NCBI RefSeq assembly: GCF_019049285.1 | Contig: NZ_JAGMUL010000002.1 | Coordinates: 1-64,000 of the forward strand | Direction: 5' to 3' | DNA length: 64,000 nucleotides | Source: Streptomyces sp. AC550_RSS872 | Lineage (GTDB): Bacteria; Actinomycetota; Actinomycetes; Streptomycetales; Streptomycetaceae | Shown: one piece after another, positions 28,228 to 36,078 of the stretch | Layout: every line of letters starts with the position of its first letter | Position numbering within the stretch: position 1 is the first letter of the stretch | The notes under the pieces: generated by a model | The model's input: the letters and a program-made list of their open reading frames with translations, nothing else | What the model was told of the DNA's origin: nothing | Databases searched by the model: none | Translations under genes and position numbers: made by a program

Positions 28228-29115
28228 ATGAGCAGCGCACCGGTCCCGCTCTACGACTTTGTGGTCGTACGAGGGCGTGGCTACCGTCCCGAACAGGTCG
28301 ACGCCTACATCGACGCCCTCTTCCGGGACCGTGACGCCGCCTGGGAGCGGGCCGCCCGGCTCACCGTGCTCGCCCGGGAGATGGACGATGAGGCGCGGCG
28401 GCTGCGGGAGGTGGTCGCGCAGCTCGCCCCGCAGACGTACGAGGAGCTCGGGGAGCGGGCGCGGCGGCTGTTCGAGCTGGTGGAGGAGGAGGCCGCGGCC
28501 GTGCGGGAGGGGGCGCGGCAGGAGACGCAGCGGCTGATGGAGGAGGCACAGACGTACGCGGACGAGCTGCGGGACGCGGCGCAGTCGCACGCCGACGCCG
28601 TGACGGCCGCGTCCGAGGAGTGGGCCCGGCAGCGGTTGCTCGCGGCCCGCGCGGAGGCGGGCGAGACCCGTATCGCCGCCCGGCGTGAGGTGAAGGAGGA
28701 GCGCGGGGAGGTGCTCGGCCCGTTGCGTCAGGTACGGCAGCAGACCGCCGGCCTGGTCGCGCGGCAGGCCAAGGAGCACGCCGAGCGGCTGGCGGAGGCC
28801 GAGCGGGAGGCCGAGCGGCGGCTGGCCGCGCTGGAGAAGTCGGAGACGGAGCGGACGGCGCGGGCCGAGGCCTCGTTGGCCGAGGCGCAGCAGGAGCTCG
28901 CCGACGCGAAGGCCTCGGCCAAGCGCTTGCAGGAGGAGGCTGAGGCGCGGGCGGCGGAGCTCCTCGAGCAGGCCCAGCAGCGCACGGAGCGGATCGCCCG
29001 GGAGACGGAGCGGGTGCTGCGCGAACACGGGGAGGTGTGGGACGAGGTGCGGATGCAGATGGACCAGATGCGCAACAGTCTGTCGACCCTTGAGCGGCAG
29101 GCGGCGATGGAGTGA
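28228..29115 (+). CDS. DivIVA-like coiled-coil protein (often named cellulose-binding protein)
   Basis: 295 residues. The N-terminus VPLYDFVVVRGRGYRPEQVD resembles the DivIVA membrane-targeting region, followed by an almost continuous Glu/Ala/Arg coiled coil (about 40-290). In Streptomyces such proteins are commonly annotated as cellulose-binding, but cytoskeletal or polarity roles fit better; this is inference. ATG 28228 with AGAGGG and CCAGG upstream. Single gene, convergent with the symporter. Confidence 0.75.
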   Translation: MSSAPVPLYDFVVVRGRGYRPEQVDAYIDALFRDRDAAWERAARLTVLAREMDDEARRLREVVAQLAPQTYEELGERARRLFELVEEEAAAVREGARQETQRLMEEAQTYADELRDAAQSHADAVTAASEEWARQRLLAARAEAGETRIAARREVKEERGEVLGPLRQVRQQTAGLVARQAKEHAERLAEAEREAERRLAALEKSETERTARAEASLAEAQQELADAKASAKRLQEEAEARAAELLEQAQQRTERIARETERVLREHGEVWDEVRMQMDQMRNSLSTLERQAAME

Positions 29116-29137
29116 ACCGGGGCGAGTCCTGCGAGGA

Positions 29138-29169
29138 CCCCGGCCCCGGCCCCGGCCCGGGCCCCGGCC
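29138..29169. repeat. CCCCGG simple repeat
   Basis: About five CCCCGG units between the convergent coiled-coil and symporter genes. Confidence 0.8.
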
Positions 29170-29190
29170 GCGCCGTCGGCGAGCGGGAAC

Positions 29191-30801
29191 CTAGTTCCCC
29201 CTGCGCACCGCCCCCGCGAGAATCCACCCCTCCACGGCCTCGTACTGCCGCCGCTGTTCCTCCGACTCCCCCCGCCCCGACAGGACCGTCCCCAGCCATC
29301 CGAACGCGAAGCCGGCCGGAATCGACACCAGTCCGGGTGTCGTGAACGGGAACCAGTTGAAGTCGGCGTCGGGGAACGCCGAGACAGGTGACCCGGAGAC
29401 CAGATTGGTCCCCGGCATCAGCACCAGCACCACCACCGAGCCGCCGATCAGCGTCCACAGCAGGCCCGCCCGGGTGTACCGGCGCCAGAAGAGGCTGTAG
29501 ACGAGAGCCGGGGCGATGGCCGAGGCACCCAGCGTGAAGGACAGCGTCACCAGCGGCTGGAGACTGCGGTGCTGGACCATCGTCGCCAGCACGATCGCCG
29601 GAACCCCCACCGCCAGCGCCGACAGCCGCGCCAACGTCATCTCGCGGCGGCCCGACAGCTCCCGTACCCGCGCGGCGAACACGTCATGGGCGAGGGAGTT
29701 CGCGCAGGCAAGGATCATCCCGGCGACCGAGGCGAGCACCGTCAGGAAGATGGCCGTGGTGACCGTGGTGAAGAGCAGGGTCTCCGCGGTGGAGACCTCG
29801 GCGCCGAACGCGGCCCTGGAGCCCAGCAGATAGGCCGTGTTGCCCTGCGGGTCCGCCCCGGCGATGGCCTGCCGGCCGATCAGTGCCGTCGCGCCGAAGC
29901 CGACGACCGTGATCACCAGCACGAACAGTGCCACGCTCGACACCGCCCAGGACATTGAGCGCCGCACCTGACGTGCGCCGGTCGCCGTGTACATGCGCAT
30001 GGTGATGTGCGGCAGCACCGCACCGCCGAGGACGACGGCGAGCTGGGAGCTGATCATGTCGAGGCGCGGGTGCGGGCCGCCCGCGAACTGTAGGCCGGAC
30101 TCCAGGAACGCCGAGCCGACCCCGCTCTGCTGCGCCGCGGCGTCGAACAGCGCGCCCGGGTTCCAGTCGAACCGTGCCAGCACCAGCAGGGCGACCACGG
30201 CGCCCGAGCCGAGCAGCATCACCATCTTCAGGATCTGGATGAGCGCGGTGCCCTTCATTCCGCCGATCGCCGCGTAGCTGATCATCAGGACGCCGAGGCC
30301 GATGATGCACCCCGTCTTCAGGCTGTCGCTCGAGAACCCCAGGATGAACGCCAGCAGCTGCCCGGTGCCGGCCAGCTGCACCAGCATCAGCGGCACCAGC
30401 GCGGCCAGCGTCACCGCGCACGCCGCGATCCGCACGCCCCTGCCGGGCATCCGGCGCGCGAGCGCGTCGCCCATCGTGAACCGGCCCGCGTTGCGTAGGG
30501 GTTCGGCCAGCAGGAACATCAGCAGCATCAGCGACAGCGCCGTGCTCAGCGCCAGCACGATGCCGTCGTAGCCGCACAGCGCGACCACGCCGGTCGTGCC
30601 CAGTACGGTCGCGGCGCTGATGTAGTCGCCCGCGATGGCCAGGCCGTTACGCATGGGGGACAGCGAGCTGTAGCCCGTGTAGAACTCGTCGAGGTCGTCC
30701 CGGTCCGGGCCGGTCATCACGCACAGCAGCAGGGTGATGGTGGCCACGGCACAGAACGCGACCAGCGACATCGCCTGTGCGTCTCCGCTGAAGTCGGTCA
30801 T
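29191..30801 (-). CDS. Sodium:solute symporter (SSS family)
   Basis: 536 residues, about 13 membrane helices. DEFYTGYSSLSPMRNGLAIA and GDYISAATVLGTTGVVALCG are the SSS helix 1-2 signatures, with sodium-site residues; ISYAAIGGMKGTALIQILKM is the acetate/monocarboxylate type helix. Likely imports a small organic acid with Na+; the substrate is inferred (ActP/MctC-like). Its ATG overlaps the stop of the DUF485 gene upstream, an arrangement typical of acetate permease pairs. Confidence 0.92.
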   Translation of the reverse strand: MTDFSGDAQAMSLVAFCAVATITLLLCVMTGPDRDDLDEFYTGYSSLSPMRNGLAIAGDYISAATVLGTTGVVALCGYDGIVLALSTALSLMLLMFLLAEPLRNAGRFTMGDALARRMPGRGVRIAACAVTLAALVPLMLVQLAGTGQLLAFILGFSSDSLKTGCIIGLGVLMISYAAIGGMKGTALIQILKMVMLLGSGAVVALLVLARFDWNPGALFDAAAQQSGVGSAFLESGLQFAGGPHPRLDMISSQLAVVLGGAVLPHITMRMYTATGARQVRRSMSWAVSSVALFVLVITVVGFGATALIGRQAIAGADPQGNTAYLLGSRAAFGAEVSTAETLLFTTVTTAIFLTVLASVAGMILACANSLAHDVFAARVRELSGRREMTLARLSALAVGVPAIVLATMVQHRSLQPLVTLSFTLGASAIAPALVYSLFWRRYTRAGLLWTLIGGSVVVLVLMPGTNLVSGSPVSAFPDADFNWFPFTTPGLVSIPAGFAFGWLGTVLSGRGESEEQRRQYEAVEGWILAGAVRRGN

Positions 30802-31295
30802 CGCCGCGGCCCCCGGTTCCCCGTCTCCCGCTTGGCGTCCACCTCGGCCAGCTTGCGGATACGGTCCGCGAGCGGGTCGACGTAACGGCGGGCGGTGCGC
30901 TCGTACAGGCCTATCGCCAGCCAGGTGACGGGCAGTTGGATCAGCGCGAGCAGCAGTCCGGCGGGCAGTCCGTCGGTGACCGTGCTCGACATGAACCCGG
31001 GCGCGAAGGCGGACAGGATCAGGAACAGGGTGAAGTAGCCGAGCGCGGTGAGGGTCGCCACGCGCCGCTGCCAGCGGTAGGCGGTGCGCAGGATCCTCAG
31101 GTCGCTGTGGTGTCCGAGGGGAGGGTGGTCGGGGGTTCGGTGTCGTGGGGGTGGTGGCCCCGGCGGGGTGGGGGACTGCCAGGGGTAGGTGTCGTACGAC
31201 GGAGACGTGTCGTACGACGGTGACGTGCCGTACGACCGTGAGGTGTCGCCCGGGCCGTACTGGTACGGCGGTGACGGGTCGAAGGACGGGGACAT
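30798..31295 (-). CDS. DUF485 membrane protein, symporter partner
   Basis: 165 residues. A Pro/Ser/Tyr-rich cytoplasmic head with SYGTSPSYDTSPSYDT repeats precedes two membrane helices (ALGYFTLFLILSAFAPGFM and LLLALIQLPVTWLAIGLYE) and the charged tail RYVDPLADRIRKLAEVD typical of DUF485. Such proteins are encoded with SSS symporters and may be a small subunit. ATG 31295 has AAGGAG seven bases before. The head is encoded by an 18-base tandem repeat (about 31187-31250). Confidence 0.88.
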   Translation of the reverse strand: MSPSFDPSPPYQYGPGDTSRSYGTSPSYDTSPSYDTYPWQSPTPPGPPPPRHRTPDHPPLGHHSDLRILRTAYRWQRRVATLTALGYFTLFLILSAFAPGFMSSTVTDGLPAGLLLALIQLPVTWLAIGLYERTARRYVDPLADRIRKLAEVDAKRETGNRGPRR

Positions 31296-31516
31296 CCCGT
31301 TGCTCCTTGCGTGGCTCGGGTCCGGTTGCGGCGGACCGCAGGGAGTGTGGGGGGCGGGCGAGCCACGCACGTTACTCGGCGGTACCGGGGATAGGCGAGG
31401 GTTTCGCCAAACTGAGTGGTCGGTATGCGCTTTCTCCACCGAACCGTGTCTGACCTGGTGTGTTACCGCCGTTAACTCAGACTTTTGAGCCCTGCGTATG
31501 TGTGCGGGGTGCGCTG

Positions 31517-32005
31517 TCAGTGGCCGAGACGTGCGCGCCGGTACCGGACCCCGGGCCGGCCGGCCACCGGGGTCTTTTCCACGACGGTGAAGGAGTTCCG
31601 CTCCAGGACGGTCCGTGACGCCAGGTTGTCCAGTGTGGAGACGGCGACCAGGGACGTCAGTCCGTACGCCGTACCGGCCAGCCGGCACACTTCCGCCACC
31701 GCCGCCGTGGCGACGCCCTTGCCCGCCGCACGCTCGCCGACGCGGTATCCGAGTTCCGCCGAACCGTCCTCGACGTCGATCAGGTTGACCCGTCCGAGAA
31801 GCCGTCCCTCGTCGTTCACGACCAGGTGGAAGTGGCAGATCCCGGCGTCCTGTTCGGCCAGACGAGCCTCGTGCAGGGCATCGAAGCCGGCGAAGTAGGC
31901 GTCCCCGCGATCCGGGACGGCACGGGCGAAGTAGTTCCGGTTCTCGACCTCGAAGGCCAGCACGGCCTTCGCGTGATCGGCCCGCAGCCGCTCCAGCTTC
32001 ACCAT
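31517..32005 (-). CDS. GNAT-family acetyltransferase (RimJ-like)
   Basis: 162 residues: LERLRADHAKAVLAFEVENR, VVNDEGRLLGRVNLIDVEDG, acetyl-CoA loop GYRVGERAAGKGVATAAV, and VSTLDNLASRTVLERNSFTV, the RimJ/RimL pattern. It would acetylate an alpha-amine, of a protein or small molecule. No ribosome site is seen before ATG 32005, while TATCCT lies nine bases upstream, so the message may be leaderless. Divergent from the EEP-domain gene. Confidence 0.85.
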   Translation of the reverse strand: MVKLERLRADHAKAVLAFEVENRNYFARAVPDRGDAYFAGFDALHEARLAEQDAGICHFHLVVNDEGRLLGRVNLIDVEDGSAELGYRVGERAAGKGVATAAVAEVCRLAGTAYGLTSLVAVSTLDNLASRTVLERNSFTVVEKTPVAGRPGVRYRRARLGH

Positions 32006-32067
32006 GGGCACAGGATAGGGACGCGGGACACAGAAACTGATCCGCTCGGCAGATCGTCTTGGCAAGC

Positions 32068-33051
32068 GTGACATCGACGGTGCGGGCAGAGGCGTCCCGG
32101 TGGGTGGCTCGGTGGGCGGTCCGCGGGCGCGTGCTCGCCGCGTGCGCCGTGCTGACGGCTGTGTTGCTGGTGTTCCACCGGGCCGTGCCCAACTCCGTGG
32201 GACGGGTGGGCAGTCTGCTGGAAGCCTTCCTGCCTTGGCTCGGCGCGGTGGTCGTCGTGCTGCTCGGTCTCGCCCTGCTGCGCCGCTCGGCCCTCGCGCT
32301 GGTGGCGCTGCTGCTGCCCGTAGCGGCCTGGACCTACCTCTTCGGCGGGCTGCTGCTGCCCGCGCCGAAGCCCGGCGTGCGCGACCTGGTCGTGGTGCAG
32401 CACAACGTCAGTGACGAGAACGCCGACCCGGCGGGCACGGCCCGCGCACTGGTCGGCGGCGCCGAGCCCGACCTCATCGCGTTGGAGGAGCTGGTGCCCC
32501 AGGCGCTGCCGGCGTATGAGGAGGCGCTCGCAGGGGAGTTCCCGTACCACGTGGTGCGGGGGACCGTCGGGCTCTGGTCGAAGTATCCGCTGACCGGTGC
32601 CCGGCTCGTGGACATCAGGCCCCGTGGGATCGCGGAGAACTGGAGCCGCGGCCTGCGGGCCGTCGTGCACACGCCGTACGGCGACCTCGCGGCGTATGTC
32701 GCGCACCTGCCCTCGGTCCGGGTCCGGGCGAGCGGGCTCGCGTCCTCCTGGCGTGACGAGAGCGCCGGTCTGCTGGGTGCGGCCGTCGCCGCCGAGCGGC
32801 TGCGGACGGTGATCCTGCTGGGCGACCTCAACGGCACGGTCGACGACCGTGGACTCGCGCCGCTGACCTCACGGATGAACGTGGCGGAGCGGGGCTTCGC
32901 GTTCAGCTTCCCGGCCGGCCTGCCGTTGGCCCGGATCGACCAGGTCATGGCCCGCTCGGCGACGGTCGGCCACATCCGTACGCTGCCCGCGACCGGCAGC
33001 GACCATCTGCCGGTCGTCGCACGCGTCGCCCTGGGCCAGGGGGTGTTCTGA
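32068..33051 (+). CDS. Membrane-anchored endonuclease/exonuclease/phosphatase family protein
   Basis: About 327 residues. Three N-terminal membrane helices (about 20-105) are followed by an EEP domain: VVVQHNVSDENADP, DLIALEELVPQAL, LLGDLNGTVDDRG and GSDHLPVVARV, which carry the Asn, Glu, Asp-Asn and Asp-His catalytic residues. The domain lies outside the membrane, so it may be a secreted nuclease or phosphodiesterase. GTG 32068 lacks a good ribosome site; TTG 32059 is an alternative. Confidence 0.85.
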   Translation: MTSTVRAEASRWVARWAVRGRVLAACAVLTAVLLVFHRAVPNSVGRVGSLLEAFLPWLGAVVVVLLGLALLRRSALALVALLLPVAAWTYLFGGLLLPAPKPGVRDLVVVQHNVSDENADPAGTARALVGGAEPDLIALEELVPQALPAYEEALAGEFPYHVVRGTVGLWSKYPLTGARLVDIRPRGIAENWSRGLRAVVHTPYGDLAAYVAHLPSVRVRASGLASSWRDESAGLLGAAVAAERLRTVILLGDLNGTVDDRGLAPLTSRMNVAERGFAFSFPAGLPLARIDQVMARSATVGHIRTLPATGSDHLPVVARVALGQGVF

Positions 33052-33192
33052 GAGTCCCGCACAGCACCCACGGCGCCCGGCACGCACTCTCGTCGGCACG
33101 CCGAGGGCACGCACCGGCTGCGACACCAGCCACTGCCGCGGCGGGCGCGGGCACCGCACGGGACGTTCAGAACACCCCCTGGGCCCTGTCGT

Positions 33193-33226
33193 CACATTCC
33201 CGCCTGCCGCACATTCCCGCCTGCCG
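33193..33226. repeat. 17-base tandem duplication
   Basis: CACATTCCCGCCTGCCG occurs twice back to back. The rest of 33052-33362 between two convergent genes shows no gene. Confidence 0.8.
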
Positions 33227-33362
33227 CGCGACGCCATGCACGCTCCCTCACAGAGGGCACCCCCATCGCCGCACCGGGCGCGGGCGCCGCACGCGCGTGA
33301 GCCTGGACAGGCAAAGTCCCCTTCGGGCGGCGGGTGTTCGCCTCACCGTGGAAGCGGCGGGA

Positions 33363-34877
33363 TCAGTTCTCCTCCAGTACCGGGAACCGCCTCGGTGCCA
33401 GCAGCAACAGGACCAGGAAGGCCAGTGCCGCCGCGGCGGAGGCGCCCAGGTACACGGCGTGCACCGCGTCGGCGATGGCCCGCCTGGTGGCCTGCGGGGC
33501 CGTACCGCCGGAGGCCAGGGCGCGCGTCACCGAGTCCAGGTCGCTCGCGCCGCCGAGCCGGGAGGCGAGGACGCCGTTCGCGACCGCGCCGAAGAGCGCC
33601 GCGCCCATCGTCTGGCCCGTCTGCCGGCAGAACAGCACCGACGCGGTCGTCGTGCCCCGCTCCGACCAGCCGACCGTCGACTGCACGCCCACGATCAGCG
33701 GCAGTTGGAACAGCCCGAGGGCCGCCCCCAGCAGCAGCATCAGCAGGGTCGGCTGCCACGCCTGCCCGGGGTAGGGCAGGAAGGGGAACGCGAGGAGGAT
33801 CAGTGACGCCGTTCCGATGCCCAGCATCGCCGTGTTGCGGAAACCGATCCTGCGGTAGACGTGCTGACTGCACGCAGCCGACAGCGGCCAGCTCAACGTC
33901 CATACCGACAGCACGAATCCGGCCGCCATCGGGGCCAGGCCGAGGACCGACTGGGCGTACGTCGGCAGGAACACCGTCGGCGCCACCATCAGCAACCCCA
34001 GTGCGCCCAGGGCCAGGTTCACCGCCGCGATCGTCCGGCGCCGCCACACCCAGCCCGGGATGATCGGCTCGGCCGCCCGGCGCTCCACGACCACCACGAC
34101 CGCCACCAGCGCCAGCCCCGTACCGAACAGGGCGAGCGACGGCCCCGACAGCCACGGCCAGGCCACCCCGCCCTGCACCAGCGCCGTCAGCAGCACACCC
34201 CCGCACGCGAACACCGCCAGCGCACCCGCCCAGTCGACACGCGCGCGCGTGGCCGGCGCCTCCGGGGCCGGGGCGCGCTTCGGCTCGTGCAGATGCCGCA
34301 CGATCAGCCACAGGGCCACCGCCCCGATGGGCAGGTTGATCAGAAAGATCCACCGCCAGTCCGCGTACGCCGCCAGGACCCCGCCCAACCCGGGTCCCGC
34401 CACCGCCGACACGGCCCACACCGTGGACAACCTGGCCTGGATCCGGGGCCGTTCCTCCAGCGGGTACAGATCGGCGGCCAGCGTCTGCACCGTCCCCTGA
34501 AGCGCCCCGCCGCCCAGCCCCTGCACGATCCGGAACGCGATCAGCGCCGCCATGTTCCAGGCCAGCGCGCACAGCAGCGAGCCCAGCAGGAACAGCGCCG
34601 CGCCCACGACCAGCACCGGCTTGCGGCCGAAGGTGTCGGAGAGCTTGCCGTACACGGGGAGGGTCACCGTCACGGCGAGCAGATAGCCGGAGAACAGCCA
34701 GGAGAAGACCGAGAAGCCGCCGAGGTCGCCCACGATCTGCGGGACGGCCGTGGAGACGATGGTGGCGTCGAGGGCCGCCAGCGCCATCGCGAGCATCAGG
34801 GCCGCGACCACGGCCGAGCGGCGGTCCGTTCCGGTGCGCCGTGCGGTGTCGCGTATCGCGGGTCTCGTACTGCCCAC
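33363..34877 (-). CDS. MFS drug exporter, DHA2 (EmrB/QacA) type
   Basis: 504 residues, about 14 membrane helices. Motif A GKLSDTFGRKPVL, motif C WAVSAVAGPGLGGVL, and the N-terminal LDATIVSTAVPQI signature of proton-driven drug exporters. GTG 34877 with AGGAGAGGA upstream. Substrate unknown. It is divergent from the MacB-like ABC operon; a repeated AGGGTGGAG motif lies in the gap. Confidence 0.9.
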   Translation of the reverse strand: MGSTRPAIRDTARRTGTDRRSAVVAALMLAMALAALDATIVSTAVPQIVGDLGGFSVFSWLFSGYLLAVTVTLPVYGKLSDTFGRKPVLVVGAALFLLGSLLCALAWNMAALIAFRIVQGLGGGALQGTVQTLAADLYPLEERPRIQARLSTVWAVSAVAGPGLGGVLAAYADWRWIFLINLPIGAVALWLIVRHLHEPKRAPAPEAPATRARVDWAGALAVFACGGVLLTALVQGGVAWPWLSGPSLALFGTGLALVAVVVVVERRAAEPIIPGWVWRRRTIAAVNLALGALGLLMVAPTVFLPTYAQSVLGLAPMAAGFVLSVWTLSWPLSAACSQHVYRRIGFRNTAMLGIGTASLILLAFPFLPYPGQAWQPTLLMLLLGAALGLFQLPLIVGVQSTVGWSERGTTTASVLFCRQTGQTMGAALFGAVANGVLASRLGGASDLDSVTRALASGGTAPQATRRAIADAVHAVYLGASAAAALAFLVLLLLAPRRFPVLEEN

Positions 34878-35289
34878 CGGGTTCCTCTCCTGATGCGTTC
34901 CCCTTGCACCTACCTGCGCCGACCAGCTTCCCACTTGACCCTGACGTCGCGGGAGGGTGGAGCCTTGATGGACCGCAGGGTGGAGGCAACCCCGACGCGC
35001 GCTCCACCGAAGGGTGGAGAGCCCCTAGGGGTACCTCCGTACTAGGTGTCGGGGAGGGTTGGTACCGCCGGAGGACGAGACGCCCGGGGGGTCGTCCTTA
35101 ATCTGGCTTTACGCCGCTGGGGGGCGGCAGGCCGAACCGGCGGGGGTGGGGTTTTCCCCCGTACAACACGGGGCTCGGCACCAGCGCGCCGGACCCTGCT
35201 CCGGCGCCAGACTCAACGACGTACCCAGTCATCGACGTACCGGCACACGGCTCAGTGCGTCGACTCATAACCGACTTAGGAGACATACC
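34878..35289. other. Divergent promoter region with AGGGTGGAG repeats
   Basis: AGGGTGGAG recurs at 34954, 34977 and 35011, plus its partial complement CTCCACC at 35002. TTGACCCTGACGTCGCGGG at 34935 followed by AGGGT suggests a MerR-type dyad. AGGAG at 35278 is the ribosome site for the ABC gene. No gene seen. Confidence 0.45.
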
Positions 35290-36078
35290 GTGACATCGGC
35301 TGTGACCATTCCCAGGCACGGGGGCACTGGAGGGCGTACGGCCGTTGCCGCGCGGGCGCGGCAGGTCGTCAAGGCGTACGGGTCCGGGGAGACCCGGGTC
35401 GTCGCCCTCGACCATGTGGACGTGGACATCGCTCGCGGGCAGTTCACCGCGATCATGGGCCCCTCGGGGTCCGGCAAGTCCACCCTGATGCACTGCCTCG
35501 CCGGGCTCGACACCGTCACCAGCGGCCAGATCCACCTGGACGAGACCGAGATCACCGGGCTGAAGGACAAGAAGCTCACCCAGCTGCGCCGGGACCGGAT
35601 CGGCTTCATCTTCCAGGCGTTCAACCTGCTGCCGACGCTCAACGCCCTGGAGAACATCACGCTTCCCATGGACATCGCCGGCCGCAAGCCCGACAAGGCC
35701 TGGCTCGGCCGCGTCGTCGACACCGTCGGCCTGTCCGACCGGCTCAGGCACCGGCCCACCCAGCTCTCCGGCGGCCAGCAGCAGCGCGTCGCCGTGGCCC
35801 GCGCCCTCGCCGCCCGGCCCGAGATCATCTTCGGTGACGAGCCGACCGGAAACCTCGACTCGCGCGCGGGCGCCGAGGTACTGGGCTTCCTGCGCCGCTC
35901 GGTCGACGAACTCGGGCAGACCATCGTGATGGTCACCCACGACCCGGTCGCCGCCTCGTACGCGGACCGGGTGCTGTACCTCGCCGACGGGCGCATCGTC
36001 GACGAGATGTACAAGCCCACCGCCGACGCCGTCCTGGACCGCATGAAGGACTTCGACGCGCGGGGGCGTACGTCATGA
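35290..36078 (+). CDS. ABC transporter ATP-binding protein (MacB/LolD type)
   Basis: 262 residues. Walker A GPSGSGKST, Q-loop FIFQAFNLLPTLNALENI, signature LSGGQQQRVAVARALA, Walker B IIFGDEPTGNLDS and H-loop VMVTHDPVAASYADRV place it with the MacB/LolD/FtsE class, which powers FtsX-like permeases. GTG 35290 with AGGAG seven bases upstream. It overlaps the permease gene by four bases. Confidence 0.95.
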   Translation: MTSAVTIPRHGGTGGRTAVAARARQVVKAYGSGETRVVALDHVDVDIARGQFTAIMGPSGSGKSTLMHCLAGLDTVTSGQIHLDETEITGLKDKKLTQLRRDRIGFIFQAFNLLPTLNALENITLPMDIAGRKPDKAWLGRVVDTVGLSDRLRHRPTQLSGGQQQRVAVARALAARPEIIFGDEPTGNLDSRAGAEVLGFLRRSVDELGQTIVMVTHDPVAASYADRVLYLADGRIVDEMYKPTADAVLDRMKDFDARGRTS